Shown here: piece by piece, positions 10,396-21,640 of the stretch
How the letters are laid out: each line of letters begins with the position of its first letter
Numbering within the stretch: the stretch's first letter is position 1
From: Odobenus rosmarus divergens
Lineage: Eukaryota; Chordata; Mammalia; Carnivora; Odobenidae
Length of the DNA: 64,000 bases
Assembly (NCBI RefSeq): GCF_000321225.1
Contig: NW_004450286.1
Location: forward strand, 1,618,642 to 1,682,641
Direction: 5' to 3'
Translations under genes and position numbers: made by a program
Notes under the pieces: model-generated
The model's database searches: none
The model's input: the letters and a program-made list of their open reading frames with translations, nothing else
What the model was told of the DNA's origin: nothing

Positions 10396-11330
10396 ATCAG
10401 AGAAGCCAAAGATGAACTTCTGAGCATCAACGGGACATTCCCCCTCACTGTGCAGACAAGACTCCCTGAGATCCAGACAGGGGAGGCAAATCTGTTAGTG
10501 ACAGAGCAGGGACAAGGTCCAGGCCCTCTTCTCAGGCCTGCCCTGCTCCCTCTTGCTCACCTCTGGCTTGAGTCTGTTCCATGCCTCCCAGAAGGCCGGT
10601 GCTTTGCCATCCCACGGAGCAGCGCTTACCTGCCGCTAAGTGAAAGCAAACAAACAAACAAGCAAGTCTCTCTGAAAAAGTGGTACTATCTTTGAAAAAA
10701 TATATGGATGTTACTTATGTCTGCACATGCTTAGTAAAAAAAAGTCTGGAAGGAAATAAACCCAATTTAGCAGGGAATGAGTACTCATGTTTTATTTTAT
10801 ATTCTTTTGTCATGATAAATCTTTCCTTCTGCTTGGGCCAGCTTTGTAAGATAGATGGGTAGATGGATGAGAGCTGATAGATAGACAGATGATAGCTGAT
10901 AGAATGCAATCCTTTAGAAAAGCTTCAGGTGGCTGGTCACAGAGCGCCCAGCTTGTCAGCACGGCCCCGGGGCCCCATGCCTACATTCAGGATCACTAGG
11001 ATCAGAGAGGTGGTGAAGGTGGACACGACTTGCAGGGGTAAGCCCAGGAGAGGAAAGGCGATGTCTAGGTGAGGAACTCCTGAGCCCCTGGGGCAGCATG
11101 AGCTGGTGGCCCGACCTCTGGCTGCCAGCCGATCGGGGGTATCTGCATGGCTGACTTAACTAGGGACATTCCAGAGCCTGCTCACCTCGGGGTACAGATG
11201 TCACGTGTTCCCACAGCAGGGTTTGGAAGGCAGAGCTAGACCGGGAGGAGCTGGTGAGGGGGTCCCTGTCCCTTGCCATTCTACTTTGTGGTTTGTCTTC
11301 AATTATCTTTAGTTGTCTTCTTTTCTGTTT
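10396..11330. other. Unique stretch with small simple repeats
   Basis: Contains (CAAA)n at 10647-10668 and a GATA/GATG-rich tract at 10848-10905. No gene or RNA recognised. Confidence 0.5.
10848..10905. repeat. GATA/GATG-rich simple repeat
   Basis: AGATAGATGGGTAGATGGAT, then GATAGATAGACAGATGATAG; imperfect tetranucleotide units. Confidence 0.75.
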
Positions 11331-12575
11331 TTTAATTACCGCTTTATTGAGTTATAATGCATACACTGTATAATTCACTCAAAGTGTGCAATTCGATGAT
11401 GTTTAGTATCTTCACAGAGTTGTGGAACCATCACCACAACCAGCTTCAGAATATGTTCATCACACCAACAGAAACCTCATACGCAGTCACTCCCAATCTC
11501 CACTCACCTGCCCCCCTACCTACTTTTCGTCTCTGTAGATTTGCCTCTTTTGGACCTTTATATAAAAGGAATCACCCAAAATGTGCCTTTTGTGACAGGC
11601 TTCTTTCACATAGCAGAATGTCCTCAAAGTTCATCCATGTTGTAGCAGATGAATTCTTTATTACCAAATCATATACCCTTGTGTGGATAGACCACATTGT
11701 GTTCGTCCATTCGTCGCTTGACAGAAATTTAAGTCCGTTTCTACTCTTTGGCTCTTACAAATGATGCTACTATGCACATTCACGTACAAGTATTTGTGTG
11801 GGTGTCCATGTTTGTTTCTCTTGGGTATATCCCTAGCAGTGGAACTGCTGGGTCATATGGTAACTCTGTGTTTAACCTTTTGAGGAATTGACAGACTGTT
11901 TTTAAGAGTGGCTGCACCATTTTCCATACCAACCAACAGTGTATGAGGGGTTCCAAGTTCTCCACCTCTTGGCTAATACTTGTTATTATCTGTTTATTTG
12001 AGTATAACCATCTTAGTCATAGATGTAAAGTAGTCATTTATTGTGATTTTTATTTACATTTCTTTGATGGCTAATGATGTTCAGCATCTTTTCATGTGCC
12101 TATTGGCCATTTACATAGCTTTTTAGAGACATGTCTGTTGATATCCTTTAATTGGGTTATTTGGGTTTTTTTTTAATTGAATTACAATAGTTGTTTTATA
12201 TTCTAGATTCAGGTCCCTCAATAGATACGGGATTTGCAAATAATTTCTCCCATTCTATGGGTTGTCTTTTCACTTTCTTGATGGTGTCCTCTGAAGCACA
12301 AAAGTATTTAATTTTGATGAAGTCCAATTTATCTGTTTTTTTTTCCTTTGGTTGCTTGTGCTTTTGATGTGATATATTAAGAAACCATTGCCTAATCCAA
12401 AGTCACAAAGATTTACAGTCATGTTTTCTTCTCAAAGTTTTAAAGTTTCTAGTTCTTTAGGTCTTTGATCCATTTTGAATTAAGTTTTGTATATGGTGTG
12501 AGGTAGGGGTCCAACTTTCTCTATTTGCACGTAGATATCTGGTTGTCCCATCTTTTGATGTCCCATCTTAGATAT
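11331..12575 (-). mobile_element. L1M 3' region, antisense
   Basis: About 1.24 kb of reverse L1: the 3' UTR end (TTTATTGAGTTATAATGCAT, ACAGAGTTGTGGAACCATCA), then AGTGGAACTGCTGGGTCATA, TGGCTAATGATGTTCAGCAT, GGGTTGTCTTTTCACTTTCT and TATGGTGTGAGGTAGGGGTC. It is an old, 5'-truncated copy without an open frame. Confidence 0.92.
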
Positions 12576-12879
12576 AATGTGTTTATAATATTTTATTTTA
12601 AAAAATTAGTATGTTTGGGATGTTAACAAGTCCTTCCATACTCCACAAGATCAGAGAGATATTCACTTATATTTTCACTTAAAAGTGGAATTTTACATTT
12701 CATTCATGTAAAATATATTTTTGACATTTACATTTTTAAGCTTTTCATTTGAGTATAAGGTGGGGACTACAGATGGTTCCCCTCCTTCCCGCATCACCAC
12801 CCAGTTACTCTGCAGCATGTAGGGAAACACCACACCCTCCCCCACTGTTCTGCTGTGCCACCTGCATCATGTGCCAGCA
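12576..12879. other. AT-rich then unique stretch
   Basis: The first 170 bases are AT-rich and may continue the neighbouring L1, but I cannot place them. The rest is unique. Confidence 0.35.
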
Positions 12880-13090
12880 GGACCCTGGGGGTGGAGTCAA
12901 ATCATGCAGGTTCAATTCTCACTCCAGCTTCATGCCTGGTGGCAATCTTTGAACCTCTCCGGGCCTCAGCTTTTCCCAACCTGTAGATGGAAGCAATCAT
13001 CTCTGCTTGTCTGCTTCACTGGACTGTTGGAGACAAAAGTCATTAAGAAGTTGTAAAAAGCAAAACCATGAGAGTGTGATGATGCCAATA
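12880..13090 (+). repeat. MIR
   Basis: TCATGCAGGTTCAATTCTCA, GGCAATCTTTGAACCTCTCC, GGGCCTCAGCTTTTCCCAAC and CCTGTAGATGGAAGCAATCA follow MIR. Confidence 0.7.
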
Positions 13091-13587
13091 GCAAAGAAGA
13101 TTCTGAGTGGTCAGACATGGGCTTCCCCCATTCTTGGCATTCAGGGGGAATGACTGCTTCTGACTGGCTCACTCAGTGGAGACTAGGGAACCCCTGGGGT
13201 TATACAGAGTGGGGTAGGCTCTATAGGGAGGGGGCTCCAGAGTACAAATGCCACAGTGAGCAAAGACTAGACTGGGTGGAGAGTCCTGGGAGTCAGGGCA
13301 GTAGGGTCCTGGTGCTCAGGCTGGGGCGGAGGAACTGGAGTGGGTAAGAGGACCCACCCTGAATGTTCGGGTGGGCCATAGAGAGGGAGAGTTAAGGCCA
13401 GCTCATGAGAGTCTGGGAGGAGCCCAGAGGCTGACTGGGTAGCTCTCTCATCCTCCGAAGTCCTCACGCGAAGCTGGCTGATGGACAGGCCTGATAGCTT
13501 CTGTCACAGTGCCTGAGTGAGAACTGATCTGCCCAGATTGTACTGCTGTGTAGTACCGGGAGTTTTTATGTAAGTCAGGCTCTCCCG
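13091..13587. other. Unique gene-free stretch
   Basis: Nothing recognised. Confidence 0.4.
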
Positions 13588-13690
13588 CCAGCCTGGGAGC
13601 TTCCAGAGGGCAGGATGCATAAAGCCTGACACACAGTAGGTGTTCAATAAATGCCTGTGAGTGAAAGAAAGAAAGAAAGAATGAATAACT
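13588..13690 (+). repeat. L2 3' end with (AAAG)n tail
   Basis: GAGCTTCCAGAGGGCAGGAT, then CACACAGTAGGTGTTCAATA and AATGCC match the L2 3' end. The usual TGAATGAA tail has become AAAG units and then AATGAAT. Confidence 0.75.
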
Positions 13691-15040
13691 GTGCTTAAGC
13701 AACATGCATAGGGATTCTGCTAAGTCAGGCTCCCTGGGCCCCAGAATGATCCATCCTGTTCTGAGGGGAGGTTTGCTTCTTCCCTGAAACACATGCCATC
13801 TCCAGGCTTTCTCTCCTGCTGTTCCCATGGCACCACCTTCCCCAAACCCCTTTTCTCCTCAAATCTTGGTATCCAGCCTCCCAGAACCTGTTCTCTGAAA
13901 CTGTCCTCTTGCCTTCTTCCTTCTCATCCAGAACCTCAGACTCCTTTCTCCAGAAGCGTGTCAGTTCTCCCAGAATCTCCTCTCCCTCCTTCCCAGAGTT
14001 CCTCGGAACAAACCCATTTAGCAGTCACTTATATGCTGAGCTGTGAGTTTGGCCAAAAGCGAGATCCTTTGGTTTCCCTTTGTGGCGGTGTCATTTGCTC
14101 ACTGACCTTTGCTTTGTAGAAAAAGAAAGCCTGTGATGCTCCTGCAAATCCCCACCCAAACCCTGCTCTTGTAGTACGGACAACCCAGAGCTCTTCGCAA
14201 CACACTGTGTCTGGAAAAATCTGAGCAGCCCCCACATAAGGCCAGTGTTCCAAACTGGGAAAAACAATTTCCATCCTGATGAGCCACAAACCACCCCCGG
14301 TGCACCCACCACGCACACGGCACGCAGAGACCAGAGCCAAGGGCATGGCCCGGCCAAGGATACCCTCCCACCTTGCCTGGTGGAAGCAGAGGAGGATGGA
14401 GTGGAGAAGAGGGGGAGATTGGGGGTGACAGAGCCAGGAGGGTGGAGCAAGAGAGAGATGGAGAAACACACTGTGGCCCAAACTTGCAAATATCAAAACC
14501 CTGTCCTCACTCCCTCATCTTCCACTCCCACTCTCTGAGGAGACTGGCTCTATAATGCAGATTCCCCCACATGGTAAGAAGTCCTGGAGGACTTCTCTTT
14601 TTTTCTAGGAGCTGGGTCATGCAACACGCATCTGCTAGGTGCTGCAAAGTTATTTTACAGGGCACCTCTGATGGGCCATGGCTTCCTGTTCATAGATGGA
14701 CCCCTGAAATGTAGAAACACAATTAAGGGAAATATGCTTCTGTTTTGGTGTTAATTTAGAGACTGGTTCTAAGTACAAAAATCGAAAGAGATACTTTCTA
14801 GAATATTCCATGGAACCCCTCCCCTGATTCCTCCCGGCAGCCACACATTCTGTTCATTTCCTCGTCGGGCCACCTGTGCTACCTCGGGAACCACTGCTTG
14901 ACTTTAAGTTGGGACCTCCACCCACTTTCACTAAGGGGACCCCTGGATCACACCTATTGATTCAGCAGCTACCAGTGTGCCCTGAAATGCAAACCAGGAA
15001 GCCAAGAAACACAGTGATGTCTGCGGCTGTAGGAAATTGA
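13691..15040. other. Unique gene-free stretch
   Basis: No exon, RNA or repeat family identified. Confidence 0.4.
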
Positions 15041-15330
15041 GGAAAGAGGTTTATGAGCCTAGTGTTCTGCTCAATTAAGCTGTTGCTGGGTATTTCGAAA
15101 CTGGGCCAAACACAGAAACACACTTGTAATCACTTTGTGTTAATTCCTGGCCACTTGCTTTCCATATTCCCATTATTAAACGGGAAAATATTTTCCCCTT
15201 TAATATACAATTCAGCTTTCCTTTTAAAAAATGTCATTTCATTACATCTTGGAGTCAAAATTTTCCCTCCAGAGGAATCCATCTCCAATGTAACAAAGTC
15301 AATGAAAAATTAGGATTCAATACAGGCAAC
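15041..15330. other. AT-rich single-copy block
   Basis: About 290 bases, much more AT-rich than the surrounding sequence, matching no repeat family I know. Several TTAATTCC/ATTATTAAA-type sites occur. It could be a conserved non-coding element, but conservation cannot be judged from one sequence. Confidence 0.25.
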
Positions 15331-15773
15331 TACTTTTGCATTGTTTTCCCTCCCTGCTACATCTGTGGCAATCCTCCCTTCTCTCATCCATTCTCTAAGC
15401 CTTGTGGCTTTTAGGGCCCCTTGCAGTTGCTTTCTGTAGCTCTCACAGACAACCATGAAATCCTGAGCTTAACCCCTGAGAGAAGAATGATCTGGGAAGG
15501 AGATCAGAGTCCAAGATGCTTAAATACAGCCAGATCCCCAAATGTCAGCTCACGAGAACTGCAGTTATCAGCTCAGAGCTGGGACAGTCCTGGGAGCTCA
15601 TCCACCTCCAAATCGACAATGATCTGTTTTCCAGAACCACCCTCCCTCTCTCTCTCCTCTTTTTGAAGTTCTCCAGAGGTAGACACTCCAAAGGCACCTG
15701 TTCTAGAGTTTTGTGGCCTATAAGTGTTCTCTCTATACCTTACTGCTGTCTCACCAGCTCTGGCCACTGGCGA
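15331..15773. other. Unique gene-free stretch
   Basis: Nothing recognised. Confidence 0.4.
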
Positions 15774-15970
15774 GGGTTGACAGATGCAGTCAAAACAAAA
15801 ACATCCCAATAGGAAACTTTGTTCAGTTTTAATTTCAGAAAAAAGGATGGGTAATTTTTTAGGATAAGTATATCTCGGGCAATCTTTGGGATATACTTGT
15901 ACTAAAAATAGTTTGTCATTTATTTGAAATTCAAAGTTAATCGGAAACCCTTGGGTTTTATGCGGCAGCT
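15774..15970. repeat. Palindromic MITE-like element
   Basis: An inverted structure centred near 15882: TTTTTTAGGATAAGTATATC is opposed by GATATACTTGTACTAAAAAT. Outer parts pair as well (GGGTTGACAGATGCAG near 15776 against GGTTTTATGCGGCAGCTC near 15965). I recognise the layout as a palindromic repeat widespread in mammals but cannot name it with certainty. Confidence 0.6.
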
Positions 15971-16899
15971 CTTGACATGACTATATCTCAGGCTGATGTT
16001 GACCACGGACTGTGAGTGTCAAACCCATTCCCAACTGGAGACTGGCCTTGAAGCACTGACTTCCCACTGCAACCTGAGCAGATCCGCCTGGTCCCGTAGG
16101 AGAGAAGGTGCCTTGGATACCAACCCCTAGGATGGAGCACAGTCCACATTGGGGTCCGTGTGTTGAATTCAGTGTGAAAGGCCATGATGTCTGATGACTG
16201 ATTGCCATCCCGTGTCAGGAAGGATGGGAGAGGGTGCCCCCGCCCACTGGCCAGGTCCCAACAGCCAGAGTGGGACATGAGGCAGGGCCCTCCTTACCTG
16301 TGTCTTTGAGGAAACGCCACATGGAATGCACTGACAGGCCTGCGGAAGCCAGAGCAGAGGCTGCTGAGAGAGGGGGCCAGGTAGGAAGCGGTAGCCAAGG
16401 AACAGATCCCAAATAGGGAGGAGGGAAAGGGAGCAGAGAAGGAGGGGAGGCGGGGAGGAGGCGCAGAACCAGAGCAGAGCACGGACTTGAACAGCTTGGT
16501 GAGTGGAAGGAATTTGCCAAGCAGAGCTGAGAAGCTGCCTGGTTGAAAAGGCCCAAGTGGACTGCAGGCCTGGAGGGCTCCCAGAGGAGGAGAGGGGGCC
16601 AGCTGCAGCAGATTGGGCCAGAGCTGGGCGGGTTGGGGCCCACTTAGGAAATCGATGTCCTACTAGCCATGGGCAGTTTGTGATCCTCTCCCCTTCTGAT
16701 CTGGTCAGGATGGGTTCTGGGACAGGTGAGGCCAGCCCTGCCCCAGCCCTCAGGTGCAGAGGGTCCCAGGATGTCCTGAGAGTGTGGGGCGCCACCCAGA
16801 AAGGCAGGGAGGCTGCGGGCAGAGCAGGAGAGGCAGAAGCGGGAGGGGGCCTCCTGAAGCCCCAAAGAGAGAACGTTCTTTTTCTTTTTTTTTTTAAAA
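15971..16899. other. GC-rich unique stretch
   Basis: No gene. A phrase at 16490-16560 (CAGCTTGGTGAGTGGAAGGA and GCCAAGCAGAGCTGAG) resembles old interspersed repeats. The long minus-strand frame here (16169-16948) has low-complexity Pro/Ser/Leu composition and no recognisable domain. Confidence 0.4.
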
Positions 16900-17215
16900 C
16901 ACTTTCTATGTTCTGGCCACTGATGTACTCAGCATCCTCAGCTGCCAATAGAAGAAACTCAAGTCAAGCTGGCTTAAACCATCAGGAGAATTCTCTGGCT
17001 TTAAGAGGCTAGGAGCAGAGGTTGCTTTATGTCTATCTGGACTGAGAGGCCCAAGCAATGTCAGCAAGCTGTCTCTTCCTCTTGTTACCTGGATCTCTTT
17101 TTCAGCATGTTGGCTCATCACACGACGCTCCCTGTGGCTCTGGGCTTCCATCAGCCGCGGTGCTGGCAATGACCCCGGCCTCAGCCCCCTCGGTCTGGCT
17201 CGGTTCACATGCTCA
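16900..17215. repeat. Unassigned ancient repeat, copy A
   Basis: AGTCAAGCTGGCTTAAACCA, GGAGAATTCTCTGGCTTTAA and TGTCTCTTCCTCTTGTTACC follow a repeat layout shared with 37500-37860. I recognise it as a common mammalian interspersed repeat without a secure name. Confidence 0.45.
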
Positions 17216-17479
17216 CTCCTGAAGTATCACTAGGCCAGGAGGAGAGAAGTCCCTGATGTAGCAGGCCTGGGTCAAGGGTGTGAGTCTGGGGGGGCGGGGG
17301 GGTCCGCATGCCCATGTTGGGGACTGACTGAGAAAGAGGTGGTCCCTCAATGGAAAATCGGAGACCTTTAGCAGAAAAGGTGAGCGGCAAGACCCGGATG
17401 CCGGTCAGATTAAAAAAATCACTGAGATCCGAGACGATGAGCTTTCACATCAATGCTGATTTCATTGGCTCCTTGCAGT

Positions 17480-17600
17480 TGAGGGTGCTGGATTAGCAGC
17501 TTATTTTACGGAGAGGGAAACTGAGGCTCAGAGGCCTTGTGACTTGTCCAATGTCATGGAGCAAGGTGCGAGCTCAGGTTTCCTGGTCCTGACATGGCCT
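17480..17600 (-). repeat. MIR, antisense
   Basis: TTTACGGAGAGGGAAACTGA, GGCTCAGAGGCCTTGTGACT, TGTCCAATGTCATGGAGCAA: clear reverse MIR core. Confidence 0.75.
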
Positions 17601-17689
17601 CACCAAGAGAGCTGGCCTGGGCCACTGTTTTCCCAGTGGAAATATGGGGAGGACCCAGCCCAGAGAGGCAGCTTGACCCGCGGCTCCGG

Positions 17690-17790
17690 GCTCGTCCTGG
17701 AGGTTCTGGCACACCCCCAGCCCACAGTGTGACGCTGAGCACGTTACCCCCTGGGCCTCAGTCTTCCCATCTGTAAAATGAAGCATGCAG
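17690..17790 (+). repeat. MIR fragment
   Basis: TGACGCTGAGCACGTTACCC, CCTGGGCCTCAGTCTTCCCA and TCTGTAAAATGAAGCATGC match the MIR core. It lies less than 100 bases from the antisense copy. Confidence 0.75.
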
Positions 17791-18951
17791 ATCGAATCAG
17801 TGGCTTTCCTTTTTTTTTTCTTTTTTTGAGCTGTAATCCAGAGTAAGAAATGCCTTACTCCTGACTCAGTAAAAACACCCACAGATAAATTTCATGAAAC
17901 AGTACTGACCCTTACCACAAGCAGGACACTCCAAGATCTAGTTTGTTTATTTCATTTTTTCAAAGCTGGTTTTTATCTGCCCACTCTTGAAAAACCATAC
18001 TGGCCTAGGTGGCCTCCAAGGACCTTCTTAGAGGTCAAGTCTCTTGGGCAGGGGCTTTTGGCTTGGGATATCTCCGAGGTGCTCCAGGGCACAGGGAGGA
18101 AACTGAGACCTTGAAGGAAGGAGCCCTTGCTCGCGGATTCCCCCACCCCCAGTGCTCTCATTTGCTTCTCCAGCTTCCCTGGGGGGGCCCTAACTGCGGG
18201 TCAGAGGTGCCTCTGAGATTGTCTGTACTGTGTGAACTTAGGCAGTTCCCTTCCCTGGAGCTTGATCTGTGAAAGGAGACAATAGAAGTAGAAGGGTAGA
18301 CAAGGCCCTGAGCAAAGACAGCTCTGCACGCTGCTTCGTGTGGATCTGGGACATTGTGGGCAGACCCGGTGACTCCAAGTTCCCCCAGCTCCCTCCTTGC
18401 TCCACCGAGCCTGTGGAGCCAGCATTCTGTCCATAGGTCCGTCTGTAGGTCTGTCCCACCCCCTGTGTCCCAGAGCATCTCACGAGCAGATTTAAGGACA
18501 CCAGCTGCCTCTGTCTGGGTTTGACAGGCAGTTGAATCAGAGCCTGCAGTTTCTGTTTGAAGAACACGGGGAGACTCCGAAGGGAGGCCTGGAGAATGTG
18601 CAAGGAGATACCTACCGACGGCCGCGGGTTGACTTGCTGTCTGTCAAGCACAGCCCCGCTGACAGGGCTTCGAAGCCTTAAGTGGTCAGCTCCCGACTGT
18701 TTTCTTGGAGCTGAGTCACTCAGACAATTTCCTCCTCCTTCTCCGGTCGGCGCTGAGTTGAACTCTTTGGAGTATTGGGCCCGGTGACCGCTGGGCTTCC
18801 AGAGTGTCGGCCTCGGGCCAAATGTGGGGGTGCCAAACCTGGCCACCGATAGGATTTTTAGAAACTGACTTTTAAGTACACAAATGATAAATGAATACAG
18901 CCTCCTTTTTTTTTTTTTTTAGCCTCCCTTTTAAAAATTAAAGAACTGTGG
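17791..18951. other. Unique stretch with T runs
   Basis: T-rich runs at 17807-17828 and 18906-18920. A weak sense MIR may lie at 18215-18300 (TGTGTGAACTTAGGCAGTTC). No gene seen. Confidence 0.45.
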
Positions 18952-19140
18952 GGCGCCTGGGTGGCTCAGTTGGTTAAGCGACTGCCTTCTGCTCAGATCA
19001 TGATCCGGGAGTCCCGGGATCGAGACCCACATCGGGCTCCCTGCTCGGCGGGGAGTCTGCTTCTCCCTCTGACCCTCCCCCCTCTCATGCTCTCTATCTC
19101 ATTCTCTCTCTCAAATAAATAAAATCTTTAAAAAAAAAAA
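18952..19140 (+). mobile_element. Can-SINE, full length
   Basis: Begins GGCGCCTGGGTGGCTCAGTT (A box), contains GGGATCGAGACCCACATCGG (B box), a CT-rich segment, and ends AAATAAATAAAATC plus poly-A. Identical target-site duplications flank it: ATTAAAGAACTGTGG at 18937-18951 and 19141-19155. It carries no open frame and would have relied on L1 enzymes to move. Confidence 0.96.
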
Positions 19141-19189
19141 ATTAAAGAACTGTGGGTAAAACCAAAGGCCCCGTTGAGCGCCCCATCCC

Positions 19190-19858
19190 AACGCATTCCT
19201 TATTCCCAATCCCTCCCCCATAACCGCCCCCCCAAAGATATGTGTTTGGTACAAAGACAGGCAATGTTGGACACAGGGATGTCTTTTCTGTTCTATAGAT
19301 TGTATCTGCGTCAGAGACTGTCCACTACCTACCCAATAACCAATGGCACCCCTTTCTTCCCTGCTAACAGAACCTGATGTATTCTAGTAGTGGACAGAAA
19401 TCTCTTGAGATCAGGAAGAATATATTCCTCCCCCCTCCCCCCAGAGAATGAATCATGATTGCTCTAAATAATTTTTGATAATCTCATCCCTTGAACCAGA
19501 AAGGTCTAAAGTTTGGCAGGTGCCCCAGTTCTTCCTAATTAGATATAAAGGGAATTCTACTGTGGTGGGGAAGAAAAAGACAAAACTTTGTGAAGAAAAA
19601 CCCTTTCACTTCTCCCTTCTTCCTGCCTTGAGTACAAATGTGATGTTTGGAGCCACCGTAGCCATTTCATGACCATGAGGCAATGAGCAGAAGAGAAAGC
19701 TGAAAGGATCTTGAAGGATGTATTGCTGAGCAGCTGACCTGCCTCCAGGAATTGCTACTTCTGGACTCCTTGTTATGTGAGAAAAAATAAACTCCTCTTC
19801 CTTTAAGCTATAGGAGAGTGGGTGCTTGGTTACTTAATGCAAAAATGGAAACCTGATT
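19190..19858 (+). mobile_element. Ancient LTR-like element
   Basis: The 3' half reads like an old mammalian LTR: AGCCATTTCATGACCATGAG, CTGGACTCCTTGTTATGTGA, GAGAAAAAATAAACTCCTCT (poly-A signal) and an end resembling GTTACTT...CCTAACTGATAC. The 5' boundary and family are uncertain. Confidence 0.45.
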
Positions 19859-19859
19859 C

Positions 19860-19978
19860 AGAATTACACTGTCTAGTCTACGGCCATACCACCCTGAACG
19901 GGCCCGATCTCGTCTGATCTCGGAAGCTAAGCAGGGTCGGGCCTGGTTAGTACTTGGATGGGAGAATTACACCGTCTA
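19860..19978. repeat. Target-site duplication around the 5S copy
   Basis: Direct repeats AGAATTACACTGTCTA (19860-19875) and AGAATTACACCGTCTA (19963-19978), 15 of 16 identical, bracket the 5S-derived insert. The cut side reads TC/AGAA, compatible with the YY/RRRR preference of L1 endonuclease. Confidence 0.85.
19876..19965 (+). pseudogene. 5S rRNA pseudogene, 3'-truncated
   Basis: The 90 bases from GTCTACGGCCATACCACCCT to TTGGATGGGAGA match mammalian 5S rRNA positions 1-90, with a single visible difference at position 26 (C to G). The last 30 nucleotides of 5S rRNA are missing. The box A and intermediate element of its internal RNA polymerase III promoter are present, but box C is cut. There is no T-run terminator, so it cannot make functional ribosomal RNA. 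No poly-A tail follows; the target-site duplication begins directly, sharing AGA with 5S positions 88-90. The near-perfect match suggests a fairly recent insertion by L1-type machinery. It sits between an old LTR and an antisense L1M, far from any 5S tandem array. Confidence 0.95.
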
Positions 19979-20635
19979 TGTCAATCTATGGCTTGCTTTT
20001 TTCCCATTCAACAATGGTTCTGAGACCCATCCATGTAAGTGCATAGGGATCATCTTTTCACTAGTAAATTGTGTTCCGTTGGGGAAGAAACCATTATTTC
20101 AGTTAGCTATTCCCGAATGGGATTATTTTGTTTCCTTCTCATTTTTGTTTCACCACCAATGCTGGAACAAACATCCTGTTCATGTGCTAATGTTTCTTCA
20201 GGTAGGTTCCCTGAAGTGTGATGGCTGGATCATAGGTGATGCACATTTTCAGGGTTAATTTTGGCTGAATCTCTATGGAAAGCGATTGTAGCAATTTATA
20301 CTTCCATCCTGGTACAGATGGGTCCTAGTGCCAACCCCTTGTCGACTTTTCTTTGACCATAATAATGTTTGTGGTTTTGCCAGTCTGATGATAAAACTGT
20401 CATTGTGTTTTAATTTTTCTGATTCCTAATGAGGGTGAGCGTGCATGCGCGTACGTATCAATCATTTGCGTTTCTTTTGTAAGATGTCTATTCAAAGTAT
20501 TTGCTGTCACTTTTCCATTGTGTCATTTGTCAATGTTCTGTTTGTAGCATGGCATAACAAACATTTGTCTGTAAACCAAACACTACGGGTCTGTAACCAT
20601 TCCTGATATATTATGGATTCTGACCCTTTCTGGGC
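19979..20635 (-). mobile_element. L1M 3' fragment, antisense
   Basis: GAGACCCATCCATGTAAGTG, AACAAACATCCTGTTCATGT, GATGGCTGGATCATAGGTGA, GTTTGTGGTTTTGCCAGTCT, TTTAATTTTTCTGATTCCTA and GATATATTATGGATTCTGAC follow a reverse old L1 3' region. Confidence 0.8.
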
Positions 20636-21529
20636 TGTCTAAGTCTTTTCCACCAGTGAGTTGCTCGTCTTTACCCCAGCCCTGCGGCAGCCAGACTCTT
20701 GCGGTGAGTCCTGGGACACAGAGTACACACAGTGGCGGAGCAAGGACTCGAGACCAGGGCACTTAACGTGAAGGAAGAGTTTCATTTTCCTTCCTTCGGT
20801 CCTGCTGCGCCCCTGGTGTTCAAGGATAACAAGCTGCTTCTCCTCCTCCCACCACCTCCCTGGCTGTTCTCTCCTCCACTTTTGTCTGAAGTTTCCACCC
20901 TAGGGTCACTGCTATGGGTAAAACATCAAAGGAAGGACATCATTTCTGAGATAACCTTGGGTTCCCCAGAAGAGGAGGAAAAACCACATGAAGGGGTCAT
21001 ATTTGGGGAGGTCCTCTCTCTCTAGAGTCACAAGGATCTGGGGGAGCCACATGGTCTACCTCCCACAGTCCAGTGAAGATGGCAACTCCATGTCATCCCA
21101 GGTCCTTGACTGCAGCTCCCAGGACCCCTGTTCCGGATGTCCACTCCTTGCCTCCCACAGCCTTCCTGTCAGAGATCCCTGGGGTCTCTCAGGGGCCCTG
21201 CATGGGCCTGGGCTCTGGTCTCCATAGCCTCAGGTCCCACACACACCCTTCTCTGTCCAGCCCGCGGGGCAGGGCGGTTCTTTCCGAAGCTCCATCTCAA
21301 CAAGGGCTCCCGCCCGTCCCCGAGTCATCCTCCCTGCTCACCCCAAGTCACAGCCACACACGGTAGTAAGCATGAGGACCCTCTAACAGCCTTGGCTTGG
21401 GAAACAAAAGTCCCCTAACCCAGTGGCATTAAGCCCCCTAAATGGCTTCTCCTCCTTGGCCCTGCTCGCAGTCCTCCCCCATAAGATTGGGGCCAGAGCT
21501 CCGGCATTCCCAGCTGCAGCAGCCCTCCA
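20636..21529. other. Unique gene-free stretch
   Basis: A weak antisense MIR may lie at 20690-20770 (GTACACACAGTGGCGGAGCA). Otherwise unrecognised. Confidence 0.4.
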
Positions 21530-21640
21530 TTCAGCCTCCCCTTGGTCCCGGATCTGCTGGGTGTCCTTGGGCAGGCCAGTTGACCTCTCCGAGTTTCTCT
21601 GCTTCTGCTCTGGAAAGTGAGGTTTCTGGTCGGCACGCAC
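21530..21640 (+). repeat. MIR fragment
   Basis: GGTGTCCTTGGGCAGGCCAG, TTGACCTCTCCGAGTTTCTC and a CTGGAAAGTGAGG end match the MIR core. Confidence 0.65.

Noticed and set aside
16169..16948. 259-codon minus-strand frame
   Set aside because: Pro/Ser/Leu-rich low-complexity translation, overlapped by other frames on both strands, with no recognisable domain.
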